A stretch of DNA of 64,000 nucleotides from Mactra quadrangularis (GCA_025267735.1 CM046303.1:36469380-36533379), one strand, 5' to 3'; positions 22,938-35,437 are shown, numbered from the stretch's first letter. Notes: generated from the sequence alone by a model not told the origin. Program-made: numbers and translations.

Positions 22938-25900
22938 ACAAGAGCTCCGCTGGGCGGGTCATTATACGCCCGTGTGCAGTCCATGCTGTGTTCTATCTCA
23001 TATGAAGTTCCTGTGACCTTGACCAAAGACCCTGGGACCTCAGAATAGGTCACATCCTTAACTGGAGGGCTATCCAAAGCAATGAGAACCTAGGTACAGC
23101 CTGTGGTTGAGTTATAACAGGCACTAAGTTTTCACATATGAACTTCCAGTGACCTTGACCCTGGGGCCTCAGAACCAAAAGTTCTCGCCCTTGACCCAAA
23201 GAATATTAATACATAAAATTTGGTGATCTTAGGTAAAGTTGGTTGTTGGACAAGGTTTTTCCTCATGATTTTTCTTTTGACTTTAACCTTTAACCCAGGG
23301 ACCTAAAACCAAAGGGGCATATGCTAGACATTAAGGCTACCCTTAAAGAAGATTTGGAAAACCTACAATGTAGGTACAATTATTATTGAGTTACTGTCCG
23401 GAAAATGTTTCAATATGAATTAAGTCCCTGTGACCTTGACTTTTGTCCCTGGGGTTTCCAAATCAAAAGAGAACATCAAATACCAAAGAGCTATCAACAC
23501 ATTACATGTTGACAAATGGGCTGATCCACATAAAATTTGGTTAACCTAGGTACAATCATTGTTTAGTTATTGTCCGGACAAGGATTGTCCATATGATGCC
23601 CCTGTGACCTAGATCTTTGACCCAGTTTTGACCCAAAACCAATTGGGAACATCCTTAACACATGGGCTACCCTCACATTAAATTTGGTGAACTAAATTCA
23701 TTTTACTTATTAAATATAGCATTATTTCCATGGTTTACCATTTTGACTTTGTTAACATATTGATTGAACATTTGAAGTCTCTGCTTGGTAATTTGATATC
23801 TTCCGGATGATGGTTTAAACTTGACCCAGGGGCCCCAAAATCAATAGGGAACATCCTTGACACATGGGCTACTCTCACATAAAATTTGGTGAACTTAAGT
23901 GCAGTCATTGTTGATTTTCTACACGGACAATGTTTTTCAATATGATGCCCCCTGTGACCTTGACCTTTGACCCAGGGGCCCTAAAACCAAAAGGACATAA
24001 CCATGACACATGGGCTACTCTCACAAAAAATTTAGTGAACCTAGGTACATTGGTTGTTCAGTTATTGTCTGGACAAGGTTTTTCCATATGATGCCTCTGT
24101 GACCTTGACCTTTGGGTCTGGGGCCCCAAAACCTATTGGGAACATCCTTGACACAAGGGCTACATTCACATAAAATTTTATGAACCTAGGTACAGTCCTT
24201 GTTGAGTTATTGTCCAAACAAGGTTTTTCAATATGATGCCTCTGTGACCTTGACCTTTGACCCAGGAGCCCCAAAACCAAAAAGGCATATCCTTGACATA
24301 AGGGCTACCCTCACATAGAATTTGATGAACCTAGGTAAATTGGTGGTTCAGTTAATGCCTGGACAAAAGTTTCATTGTTTGCTATTTTGACTTTATAAAC
24401 ATATTGATAGAACATATGAAGTCACTGCTTGGTAATTTGATATCTTCTGGTTGAAGGTTTATACTTGACCCTGTTTCCCCAAAACTGATATGGCACATCC
24501 TTGACACATGGGCTACTGTCACATGAAATTTGGTGAACTTAGGTACAGTCATTGTTGAGTAATTACCCAGACAATGTTTTCCAATATGATGCCCCTGTGA
24601 CCTTGACCTTTGACCAAGGCGCCCCAAAACCAATAGGGCATAACCTTGACACATGGGCTACTTTCACGCCAAATTTAGTGAACCTAGGTACATTGGTTGT
24701 TCAGTTATTGTCTGGACAAGGTTTTTCCATATGATGCCTCTGTGACCTTGACCTTTGGGTCTGGGGCCCCAAAACCTATTGGGAACATCCTTGACACAAG
24801 GGCTACCTTCACATAAAATTTTGTGAACCTAGGTACAGTAGTTGATGAGTTATTGTCCAAACAAGGATTTTCAATATGATGCCCCTGTGACCTTGACCTT
24901 TGACCCAGGAGCCCCAAAACCAATAGGGCATAACCTTTACCCAAGGGCTACCCTCACATAAAATTTGGAGAACCTAGGTACATTGGTGGTTCAGTTATTG
25001 TCTGGACAAGTGTTTCATTGTTTGCCGTTTTGACTTTATAAACATATTGATAGAACATTTGAAGTCACAGCTTGGTAATTTGATATCTTCTGGTTTAAGA
25101 TTTAAACTTAACCCTGTTTTCCCAAAACTGATAAGGTACATCCTTGACACATGGGCTACTCTCACATGAAATTTGGTGAACCTAAGTACAGTCATTGTTG
25201 AGTTATTACCTGGACAATGTATTTCAATATACTGCCACTGTGACCTTGACCTTTGACCCAGGGGCCTTAAAATCAATAGGGCATATTCTTGACACATGGG
25301 GTACCCTTACATAAAATTTGGTGAACCTAGGTACATTGGTGTTTCAGTTATTGTCTGGACAAAGTTTTTCCATATAATGCCCCTGTGACCTTGACCTTTG
25401 AACCTGGGGCCCCATAAACCTATAGGGCACATCTTTGACACATGGGCTACTCTTACATAAAATTTGGTGAAACTAGGTACAGGCGTTGTTGAGTTATGGT
25501 CCGGACAAGGTTTTTCAATTTGATGTCCCAGTGACCTTGACCTTTGACCCAGGGGCCCCAAAACCAATTGGGAACATCCTTGACACATGGGCTTCTCTCA
25601 CATAAAATTTGATGAACCTAGGTAGATTGGTTGTTAAGTTATTGTCAGGACAAGTTTTTTCCCCATATGATGCCACTGTGACCTTGACCTTTCATGCAGG
25701 GGCCCCAAAACCAATAGGGAACATCTTTGACACATGGGCTACCCTTACATTAAATTTGGTGAACTTAGGTACATTGGTGGTTCAGTTATTGTCCGGACAA
25801 GTTTTACCTATTTTAAGTCCCAGTGACCTTGACCTTTAACCCTGGGGTCTCAAAATCAATAGGGAACCTCCTTTATCCAAGGGCTATCCACACATAAAAT

Positions 25901-26927
25901 TTTAGGAACCTAGGTATATCCTTTCTTGAGTTATCATCCCGACAAGCAATTGTCCACGGACAGACGGACGGACGGACGGACAGACGGACAACATCATAAC
26001 ATAATACGACCGTTTTTTTCAAAACGGGCGTATAAAAAGGCACATCATTGACACATGGACTATTATCAAACAAATTTTGGTGAACATAGGTATAGTGGTT
26101 GTTGAGTTATTGTCCGGACAAGATTTTTCCATTTGATGTCCCTGTGACCTTGACCTTTGACCCTGGAGTCCCAAAGCCAATAGTGCACATCCTTTACACA
26201 TGGGCTACTCTCACATTAAATTTGGTGAACCTAGGTACAGTGGTTGTTGAGTTTGGACAAGGTTTTCCCGTATGATGCCCCTGTGGCATTGACCTTTGAC
26301 CCAGGGGCCCAAATACCAATAGGGCACATCCTTGACACATGGGCTACTCTCATATAAAATTTGGTGAACCTAGGTACAGTCATTATTGAGCTATTGTCCG
26401 GACAAGGTTTTTCCATATGATGCCCCTATGACCTAGACCTTTGACCCTGGGGTCTCAAAATCAAGAGGGAACATCCTCTACCCAGGGCTATCCACACATT
26501 AAATTTGGTGAACCTAGGTACAGTGGTTGTTGAGTTATTGTCCGGACAAGGTTTTTCCATATGATAACCCTTTGACCTTGACCTTTGACCCAGGGGCCCA
26601 AAAACCAATAGGGCACTTCCTTGACACATGGTCTATCCACTTATAAAATTTAGTGAACCTAGGTTCAGTAATTCATGATTTATCGACTGGACAAGGTTTT
26701 CATATTCTAAGTCCCAGTGACCTTGACCTTTGACCCTAGGGTCTCAAAATCAATAGGGAAGCTCCTCTACCCAAGGGCTATCAACACATAAAATTTGCGG
26801 ATCCTAGGTACATCCTTTCTTGAGTTATCATCCGGACAAGCAAATGTCCATGGACAGACAGACGGACGGACAGACAGACGGACAACATCATAACATAATA
26901 GGACCATTTTTTCAAAACGGGCGTATA
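22938..26927 (+). repeat. Main pearl-type tandem array, ~146-bp units
   Basis: It starts acaagagctccgctgggc with ttatacgcccgt just inside. Units with the core tgaccttgacctttgaccc, acatgggctactctcacata and ttggtgaacctaggtaca follow at 143-147 bp, e.g. core positions near 23958, 24101, 24248, and 25242, 25388, 25534, 25680, 25827. A longer variant unit (ttgactttataaacatattg, tggtaatttgatatcttc) recurs near 23726, 24371 and 25014, giving a ~643-645 bp higher-order period. Two GACGG-type tracts (25958-25989, 26853-26883) are each followed by a hairpin (cgttttttcaaaacg) and cgggcgtataa, so two array ends are present. Open frames inside are by-products. It lies in the intron between the furin-like and EGF-like exons. 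Confidence 0.9.
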
Positions 26928-27236
26928 ATGAAATAGTGACATAGTTATTGTCAATATAATGTATTTATTAATATCATAAGGAGGAATAAAATCAAGATTT
27001 TTTAACACAGAAAGTTTCTAATTTCAGATGCTCTTTTACTAGATTGACAGTTGACAGATTTTTAAGAAGAGGTGATTCATAAAAGTTATTATACGCCAAA
27101 ATATTCATAGTAGTTTCTAGTATATGGAACTGATAGGCATTTTCCAGCAGACATGAAAATCCAATATGTAGTTTATTACAGGTTAGACTGAAGTATATAA
27201 GGTCAAATATATTATGTAATGTAATAATATACATAC

Positions 27237-27350
27237 TTTGTTGACAATCTCTTTTATTACCATGTAATATATAACCATCAGGACATAAACATTGATTATT
27301 TCTACATTCTGATTTATGACCTATACAATCATTCTTCTCCACACAACATT
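27237..27350 (-). CDS. Receptor exon: EGF-like module
   Basis: Minus-strand exon of 114 bases, acceptor tttattTACAG and donor CAACAAA|GTATGT, phase 1 at both ends. It encodes 38 residues with the six-cysteine EGF arrangement C-x5-C-x6-C-x4-C-x-C-x12-C and the typical CLCPDGY after the fourth cysteine. One extra cysteine comes immediately before the first. EGF modules usually sit in phase 1-1 exons, as here. The upstream signal-peptide exon (38276-38381) supplies the first base of the first codon (Glu), giving a mature N-terminus beginning close to ECC. Inferred role: extracellular binding module of the receptor. Confidence 0.8.
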
Positions 27351-27531
27351 CTGTAAATAAAATTGATCAATACTATAAATATTAACAGTCATAGAAAATA
27401 TATCAAAGGTACTCATTCACAGATTTCCACTTTAATATCAACTTTTTCTAAAACTATCAAAACTGAATTAAAATATTTTTGGTAGCACGAAAAGTAGTGT
27501 TCTGATACTGACAATTTAAGTGCAAATTGAC

Positions 27532-28527
27532 ATACGGTATTGTTCATAATAAACGCCCCTGGGGGTGTTACATTTTCTGAAGAGGGGGCGTCTAATAGGG
27601 GTGAAAAATCGGCAGTTTGTCTTTCTTTCATTTATGCTATTTCCAGTCAGTTTTTGCTTAATAAGGACAAATTAATTTGAGTCCAGAACAATTTCATGCA
27701 TATGAACAAATAACGATGGTTGTAAGTAGGGTAGGGCTTCATAATTGAGTAAACACGGTACTGCGTACGTGACTATCTGAATGTATCTCGCAGATGTCAT
27801 TTTGTTGTGATGTCATATACCTCGTCGATCAGCGGTAGATTCTGGACGTTTTAACATGTGTTAAGTCTGTTACTGTGTAGTAAAATGTCGGAGAACAAAA
27901 CACGCAGGAAATTCACAGCTGGATTTAAGTTGACATTTAATTCAATTTAATGTGTGTTATAAATTTTCTATAGATTTACTTACAATACTTAACGTTATAA
28001 CTATGTGCACAATGTTAGTAAAGATTAAACAAGTTTAGTGTTAACTGTTACTTAGTGTTATTTTAATGCCCTAAACGTTTAGGAGATTGTTTCAAGGTAT
28101 GTCGGTTTTCTTTGATCTTTCTGCTACTTCTAAATTGTACTGTCAGCGCGTCGCTTTGATGACGTTGATTAAACTGTAAGCAACTATGATCAAAGACGTT
28201 ACTGATATACCGTTGTACTTATCTTTAAGGAAGACAGCATCTCATATCGATTTTTAACACAAGCGAAGTTGGTTACTGAGTACAATTACCATACCGTAAT
28301 TAATCTAATAATGCCCCTTTAAAAATTTAATCTTTTAAATGTCCAAAGTTGGGAAGTTTTTTTGAGCGTCCAGTGTTTTGCAATTTAAACCCTGTTGGTT
28401 TTTAATCTATGGGTATAGTTATTGAGTTAAATTTAAGTTTTGCATAACTGATTTTTTTCTTTTTTTTTGAAAAGTAGGGGGGGGGCATTTATTAGAGCGG
28501 GGGCATTTAATAGAAACAATACGGTAT
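27532..28527 (+). mobile_element. ~1-kb TIR element with pogo/Tc-like relic
   Basis: The left end cggtattgttcataataaa and the inverted right end aacaatacggtat frame a ~1-kb element; both subterminal parts carry GC-rich gggggcgt/gggggcattt motifs. It encloses a short transposase-like start at 27885. It lies in the first large intron (between signal-peptide and EGF exons). It is a deletion derivative of a DNA transposon; the superfamily is inferred from the peptide only. Confidence 0.6.
27885..27950 (+). pseudogene. Truncated transposase N-terminus
   Basis: ATG followed by 20 codons and TAA. The start MSENKTRRKFTAGFKL resembles the N-terminal helix-turn-helix start of pogo/Tigger/CENP-B-type transposases, where a basic run precedes (R)K(S/F)YTxxFKL. 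The reading then drifts and stops. The rest of the gene has been lost. The identification rests on about a dozen residues, so it is tentative. Confidence 0.4.
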
Positions 28528-29804
28528 AACTACATGATATTGTTTCATGTAGTGTATATCTGTTTGTCAGGGTATAGACCATTTTTGTGCATTTTTGTAA
28601 CTTTTATTGTATATTTCTAGCAAAATATAGGTCAGTTTGTCTTAAAATAATAAGAATTATTTTTTTTTGGACACAATTACAGACACATAATGGTATTTTG
28701 AAATTATAGAAAAATAAACCTAATCAGAGAACTAGTACTTTTAATACATGTACTTTAAATATCAACAGTCATCACTTTAACTTTTCTCAAGCACTAGCTG
28801 GATTTTTACAAGACAGCGAAGCTGTCGAGTATAGTAAGCGGGTTTCAGAAATGAGACGTGTTTATCGTCGTCCTTTTTTCCTGTCATCAATAAATCATAC
28901 GCACCTGATAAATAGTTCCATGCAACTTCTATAATTCGGTACTCTATTTAGTTTATCTGTTCTCAAAACAATCATTATGCTTCCATTTCATGATTATCTA
29001 ACGATTGTTATGAAAATTGAACAATGTAGGACAAAAAATGCGCGACCTATAATCAGTGCGAATGGAGCGCGGATGGATTCGTTTATTGGCTGTCTCAAGT
29101 AAAGTAGGCGTTCCGCGGTGAAACGATAGACTATAATTCCCTCTACTATTAGTATTAGACTAGTTCATTGTTATTGTTATGATGTCTATAATTAGTAACA
29201 AGGAGCTGATAAAGACTACAGGTAACCGTTCGCTGGTTGGCAAGAAATGATAGCGAGTAAATACAATGAAAACACAGTAATTTTAGAATTGCAATTACTA
29301 AGTCATTTTTCATCAAACAATTAAGCATTTTATATCACTAGAAAGGTCTTGAAATTCGTATTTTGAATATTTAAAAAATATTTGTCAAAAAAGAATTGTA
29401 TTTTATTGGCGAGTGTTTAAACCTAGTGCTTCAAACCGACAAGAAGATAGTTCAAAAGACAGGTTTAAATCACCCCATATATTTTTTGAATCAAATTTTT
29501 GGCAATTTTCTTATATTTGTAAAATATGAATTTCAAAAGCTTTCTATCAATATAAATATCATAAAAATCGGCCTATAAATAAAAAAGTTATCATGATTTA
29601 AAAATTCTGCTGCTATCAAATGTATGTAAACATTGGTTTCTTTCTGCCAACCAGTAAATCAACCAAAATATAGGTAGGAGGTGCTTGTGACGTCATCCGA
29701 TTTGATGCAATTAATATTGTAAATATTGTGAGTTTGAAACATTAAAAGATTATTTTTTCATTGTTTTTATTATCAATTATGCTGATTTAAATATGAGTAA
29801 AAAT
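28528..29804. other. No gene; weak repeat similarity
   Basis: Near 28810 (acaagacagcgaagctgtcgag) there is limited similarity to 49190-49300 (caagactgtgaaacaggcgaagct), perhaps the start of another tandem-type element. A short GC-richer patch lies at 29035-29110. No exon was recognised. Confidence 0.4.
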
Positions 29805-30271
29805 TAGGACTGCAGCGAGGATCCGAGTAATCGGATATTCGCGATCCCGACCAGAAAATCGAGTACGAATATTCGTCACATCCGATATCGTCGGATCCCG
29901 ATCTATCTATTTTTTTGGATAAAATGAAAGAACATTTTCAGCTTAATTACAACTAAAAACGAGTCGCACATCTAATGTAAAGTTAAATTTATGTAGGGAA
30001 AGAAAAAGCTTGCGTCAAAATTTGATTGATACGCTTTTAAAACAAAAATGTTATCACTGAAAATGCCCATAAAACGTCTGGTAATAGACATGTTTGGACT
30101 ACATGGTTTTCCTTATAGTAAAATCTCTTGTAATTCTTCATTAACTCTTTTTATTACATGAATTCTGTATGCTTCTCCATTAACAAGTGATTCGTGGTTC
30201 GATTCTTAAATCGCTACACATGAATCGTGGTTCGGATCGGATCGCCACTTGCTCAACGATCCACAGCCCTA
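29805..30271. mobile_element. hAT-like MITE (TIR taggRctg)
   Basis: The ends are taggactgcagcgaggatc and gatccacagcccta. The flanks gtaaaaat and ttaaaaat match at 7 of 8. Many GATCC/GGATC words lie at both subterminal regions. Noncoding. Confidence 0.65.
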
Positions 30272-30469
30272 TTAAAAATCATCATTTCATATGAACATAA
30301 TATTATTGTAGATTATAATATTTTGTTACCAATTTGAGTGGTAAATATTATCATTTATATTACTGGAATTTTCTCTTAAATTATGTATTATTTATATACA
30401 TGAATTTGAAAAACCGATGTATAATACCATATAATATTCATATTAAATGTAAGCATTCATATGACTACG

Positions 30470-30560
30470 CACACAAGGTGACGAATCGTCCAAACTTTGT
30501 TTAGACGATCCGCCCCCAATTTGAGACGGATCGTCCAAGGGAGGATCGTTCAAGGGGGAA
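30470..30560. repeat. Cluster of gatcgtcc words
   Basis: atcgtcc (30485), gacgatcc (30504, inverted), ggatcgtcc (30528) and ggatcgttc (30543) fall within about 70 bases of otherwise AT-rich DNA. The first two form a stem around aaactttgttt. The function is unknown. Confidence 0.45.
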
Positions 30561-31239
30561 TGTGACAGTAACTTATTGTGTTGGACACTGTCATTCCTAT
30601 GACAACTATAAGTTTGGCTGGACAAACAACTGAATCCATTTTAAGTCAGATTTTGTTGAATATCTCTCTCCTCCTATCTCGAAAAATAATTCATTTTAAG
30701 ATATCAGAATGAAAAAATAACCTGAAATAAGTGAAGGAATTAGAACCTTTTAGAAACACACATATACTGTTAATTCTACAAAATTCATATATTTATTATT
30801 TGTTAACTTCAAAGGCATAAATTCTGTTTGTGTTGCCTTTCTTCTTTGATCGTTACTATTCACTTTATGCGTACTCATTTGAGTTAAGCTATGGAATGCA
30901 TAGGTGGGTCTAATGGGGGTCCGAATCCCCGTGAAAGCCATTTTCATGTAGCATGAAACTAATTTTCTTCTAATACTTATGTAGTTTTAATTACTAATAT
31001 GTTACATTATACTGCAAACAGTGTATAATGTGGTTGTGGTTAGAAAGTTTGGACCACCTTGTTTGTAGTTAAGACTAGCAAATGATCAGTGCTATACAAT
31101 AATAAATCATTTCTCCAATTGACTCTATTGAGTTGCTGTTAAAGCTGCATACAAGTTCTGTTAGTCCATTCATTGTTGGTAGAAAAGTATAAATGGACCC
31201 AATTCTTTGAATACTGCGTACTAGACATACTCTGGCAAA
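30561..31239. other. No gene; short shared repeat
   Basis: 31000-31060 (ctgcaaacagtgtataatgt, ggttgtg, aagtttggacc) matches 41545-41605. Otherwise nothing was recognised. Confidence 0.45.
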
Positions 31240-31700
31240 TGATTGCTGTTTTTGTTAAATTCAACAAATCATGTTGTTTTCTACCTCATTTTGTTGTGTT
31301 TTAATTTAATTAATGCAGTCTTAGTTAACAATTGTTGATGGTTTCATTTATGAAAATGACCACTGTTTGTCAAAAGACAGTTAAGCTATAAAACTTGGAA
31401 TACAAACAAAAAATCCTAAAGTATATCAATTCAACTGTTGAATCACTTACCATGTATAGTGTTATGGCAAAATATGCTTACACTTCGACAAGCAGTCTTC
31501 ATAAAAATCTTTCTGCACAAATGTCCATGTACAATTATGCTAGGCCTTTTTATTTTTTAGCTCATAATAGTCCTACAACCTGATTTATACCTTAATTATA
31601 ATGACCACATGTCTCTACCTCAAAGGCCAATGAATTCCAATGAAGTTTCACAGCAAACAACGCTGTCTTGTTCAGTGCTTTTCAGCACTTTGATTATATT
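31240..31700 (+). repeat. Dispersed repeat, copy 1
   Basis: This is a diverged direct copy of 52395-52995: ttctacctcat, aacaattgttgat, tgatttatacct and, most clearly, cagtgcttttcagcacttt (31672; 52981). Noncoding. Confidence 0.55.
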
Positions 31701-32736
31701 ATAAAATTATAGTTAAGCATATTTTATAGCAATGGGTAATAATTCACTAGCCCAAATCAATTTTCTTTAAATCCCAGCCCTTGGGCTAGACGGTTAAGAT
31801 TTCAACAAATATCATCCAAGTTGAACTTGTCAGCAGAAACTCAGAAAATTACATTTCCAAAATGTCATCGAAGTTTAGACGATAAATAGTTTTAAATAGA
31901 GTTCATTATCAAAACAATTCACTGCAACTCAAGCTCTTTCAATGAATAAAGGCATGTTAACATATTTTTCATGTTCTGAATTTATTGTGAAGATGATGAC
32001 CTCTAGGATATTTGTAACTTAATAAAACATCAAATGATTAGTCTCTGTCACATGAGGGTCCACTTCCTGAGTTTGTCATCATTTTAAAGTACAACATGTC
32101 TCCACATGAAACAAATGTGTCCTTAGTTGAAATCTTTATAAATACCCTTTTACCAATTCATGAATGTCCAATTTGTAACAAAAGACAAATTTTGTATGTA
32201 TGAAGACACAGGCTACAATTTAGTGGCCATCACTTTAAAAAATCAAGAAGCAAAATGTCCTTTGTGCATCCTTAAATTCTATTTTTGAACCTTTATTCAA
32301 CCAACATAATGAATGAATGCTTCTTTCAAAAAGTCAGTTGTACTGTGTGTGTCTTGTTCTTCCATTGTTCATCTACTTTTATACAAGTTCGTAATAGACT
32401 TCAAATTAAGATTTTATAAAAGTGTAAGTAATTTGTTGTTGCCAATTTTTTAATATTTGAGCCATTTCTCAACATGAACAGGAAACTACATATTTACTTT
32501 GTAACATTCCAAATTATCTCAGGTTGTTTTGTAAAACTTAAAACTCTTAAAATAGTGATGTTGGAATTCTTTTTTACTGACAGGTACAAGTCAGTGTAAA
32601 GCAACAAATATACAAAAGCATTTTAAAAATATAACATTTAATAAATTGTTTGTATATAAAATAAGAAAGAATTATCTAACCATCTGCCTTCAACTTGAAG
32701 TATGTGTAAACAATGTGAGAACAGTAGCCGGTTCAA
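31701..32736. other. No gene seen
   Basis: AT-rich intronic sequence of the receptor gene (first large intron). No feature recognised. Confidence 0.45.
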
Positions 32737-33028
32737 TTACCCTAAATGTTCCAAAACGTTCCGTAACGTTACATTCGGAACTCCACGGCCATTTGCTGTG
32801 AATAATGTGGGCATATTTAGACGCTATTTTGAAACTACCGGTGTTGAAGTAAACAAATATACAATTGTTTAGGCAATGAGTGATGTTTCGTTTCTAGTCC
32901 ATAAATTTTGAAACATCACTCATTGCCTTAAAGATCGTATATTTGTTTATTAGATTAGAATATTTGCAGCTAATTGCCGAAGAGTTCCGAATGTATTGTT
33001 ACGGAAGGTTTTGGAACATTTAGGGTAA
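32737..33028. mobile_element. Foldback MITE (TIR accctaaatgttcc)
   Basis: Both ends carry ttaccctaaatgttcc, continuing as cgttccgtaac...acattcggaactc against gagttccgaatgta. The centre is a second perfect hairpin with 19-bp arms (aggcaatgagtgatgtttc and its reverse). The whole 290 bp can fold on itself. Noncoding; AATT flanks both sides. Confidence 0.75.
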
Positions 33029-33090
33029 TTAAACAGGCTACAGCTATGAGATTATGTTAATAACCAAAACATTATTAAAAACTGCAAATA

Positions 33091-33236
33091 TAGTTCATTT
33101 TTTCTCAACTGTCAAAACATTAATAATTTCACAGTGAGTTTGTGCTCTTTGTCTAACACTCCTGATATTGAGATAGTGTGTAATCATCCACTGTGAAATT
33201 ATTCAAACTTTGACAGTTGAAAAAAAAAATGGACTA
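33091..33236 (+). mobile_element. Tc/mariner-like MITE, copy 2 (short)
   Basis: Same TIR as 6543-6787 and 54468-54712 (tctcaactgtcaaaacatt and its reverse), TA on each side, but only 146 bp long: most of the interior is missing. Confidence 0.75.
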
Positions 33237-33842
33237 TACTTAAATTAATGTTTAATTTAATCATGATTATCATCAAGTACTTAAGCAGGAAAACTTTTGC
33301 ACAGAATTATATAAAATTACTTCAAATGTTATCTCAACATTCAACAAAATATCAGTAGCCACATAAACATTTTACAGGTAAATTTCAGTTGAGGCCAAAG
33401 TCGATAATTGTTAGTTTAACATCATTTTGTACCTAAATCAATGAATCTTAATTCATATACATGAACTTATTGTTCATTCTAAACCCAATCAAAATATTTT
33501 GAAACATCAATTATGTAATTCAATTTTTTAAAAAAAAACATCTTTGCATCCCATTTTACTTAAAGAGGTGACTGAAAAAATAGTACGAAACTGATTTTTA
33601 TTATAACAGCCTAAGTGAACTTATGTTATGGGGCAAAAAGAGCAGATATCACAAAAGAATGCCTTTGTTAAATTCTTCGGGGAAAATAGAAACATTTTAA
33701 TTCAACATTCCAGACCTGAGTTTTTTGTCCACTTTAATTATCACATTTACTTTGGAAGACACTGACAGTTTCATTCAATGTTAGTACAACAAGTGAAAGG
33801 TTATTTGAAGGTTAATATATATCCTGTTTTATGATGTAGGAA
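33237..33842. other. No gene seen
   Basis: Intronic AT-rich sequence. No feature recognised. Confidence 0.45.
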
Positions 33843-34436
33843 GACCTTATTAGTCCCCTACCGGTGTTTACACTGGAGGGGACTATAGGTTTGCACCCTG
33901 CGGTCTGTCTGTCCGTCCATCTGTCTCTCTGTCCGCTTAAATCTGGATCCCGTGATATCGAAAAAAAGTATCCAAGCTATTTTGCTGAAACTAGGTATAT
34001 GAATACATTGCAATGAGTAGATAATGCATGTCATTGTCTTTTCTATTTCTGACCAAAATTCTGGTTGCTATGGTTACAGAAATAGTCAAAATTTGATCAA
34101 AAAGTTTGTATCCTGGTGTAACTTAAACTCTATCCAAGCTATATCGATGAAACTCGGTATTTGAATATGTTGCAATTAGTAGATTATGCTCAAAGTTGCA
34201 TTTCTTTTTCTGGTTAAAAGTCTGGTTGCTATGGATACAGAAATAGTCAAAATTTGATCAAAAAGCTTGTAATTAGGCATAACTCAAAATCTATTCAAGC
34301 TATATTGATAAAACTTAGCATGTGAATATGTTTCAACGAGTAGATTATGCTAATTATTGACTTACCTTTTTCTGTTCAAAATTCTGGTTGTTATGGATAT
34401 GGAAATAGTTAAGATTTCATTAAAACAGTTGTATCA
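33843..34436 (+). repeat. Tandem-repeat element, ~160-bp units
   Basis: It opens with a hairpin (agtcccctaccggtgt / acactggaggggact, 33852-33884) and a CTGTCCGTCC tract (33905-33940). Three units then start near 33971, 34132 and 34292 with tccaagctat, tgaaactaggtat, gagtagataatgc and ctggttgctatgg. It runs directly into the reversed ~146-bp array. Confidence 0.75.
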
Positions 34437-34880
34437 CAGTGTAACTTTAATTGTATGTCCGGATGATAACTCTACAAGGGATGTACCTAGATTCACCAAA
34501 TTTTATGTGTGGATAGCCCTTGGGTTAAGGGTATTTCCTTTAAGTTCTGAGGCCCCGGGGTCAAAGGTCAAGGTCACTGGGACTTCATATGGAAAAAAAT
34601 TGTCTGAACGATAACTCAATGAGGAATGTTTCTAAGTTCACCAAATTTTGTGTGGATAGTCCTCGGGTCAAGGGTGTGACCTAATGATTTTGAGGTCTTG
34701 GGGTCAAAGGTCAAGGTCACTGGGACTTCATATGGGAAAACTTCGTCCTGAACATAATTCAACAAGATCCGTACCTAGGTTCACCAAATTTTCTGAGTGG
34801 ATAGCCCTTGGTTCAAGGGTGTGCTCTATTGGTTCTTAGGCCCTGTGTCAAAGGTCACCAGATCTTTACTGTGAATAGCC
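34437..34880 (-). repeat. Pearl-type tandem array 3, reversed
   Basis: About three units of the ~146-bp repeat in reverse: ggggtcaaaggtcaaggtca, ttcaccaaattttatgtgt, gtgtggatagccctt. The opposite orientation to the other three arrays argues for an independent insertion. The following 34880-35437 holds no recognised feature. Confidence 0.85.
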
Positions 34881-35437
34881 CTCCATCTCCTACAGTCCAA
34901 GACTTTGACAGCACACTTGTTTTTTCTTTTGGTCTGAGGTCAAGGTCATGCTGCTCCTCTTAAATTAGTCAAAGATTACCGGTAGCTGACTTCAGTATTG
35001 CTTGCAATACAAACTGACCCTTGTTTTATATCAAGATACCTTATATCCTATTTAGGGAAGACCCTATTTTAAAATATTAAGATACATTATGATTCAATTT
35101 TGATGTTTTTACACATTTTTGCTTACAGAACTTTACTGGTTAATAATCATGTGCTCTTTGCTCTAAGCTGCAATTTTTGTGTTACTTACAAGTCATTATT
35201 ATAATTCAACTGGGCTTGTGAATTAACTCATATGCTTTCATTTCATTTCACATTTATTCTACTTTGATTTTAGTAACCAACCATTAAACCAGGTCAAGAT
35301 TTTGTTACTTGAAGTAACAGAGTTTGTTGTTGATGTCCAAAAACAAATTTACTGTAAACTTAATATTAATGAGAAAATACTAACAAGCCTAGTGTATATG
35401 CATTAGATGTATTCTTACAATTACTACATCTCGCAGG

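Noticed and set aside
25958..25989. Free-standing microsatellite
   Set aside because: The GACGG tract is a fixed part of the 3' end of the tandem element, as at 13842 and 26853.
23000..26630. Several 60-100 codon frames on both strands (repeated LGPLGQRSRSQGHH-like peptides)
   Set aside because: They are translations of the ~146-bp repeat and follow its period.
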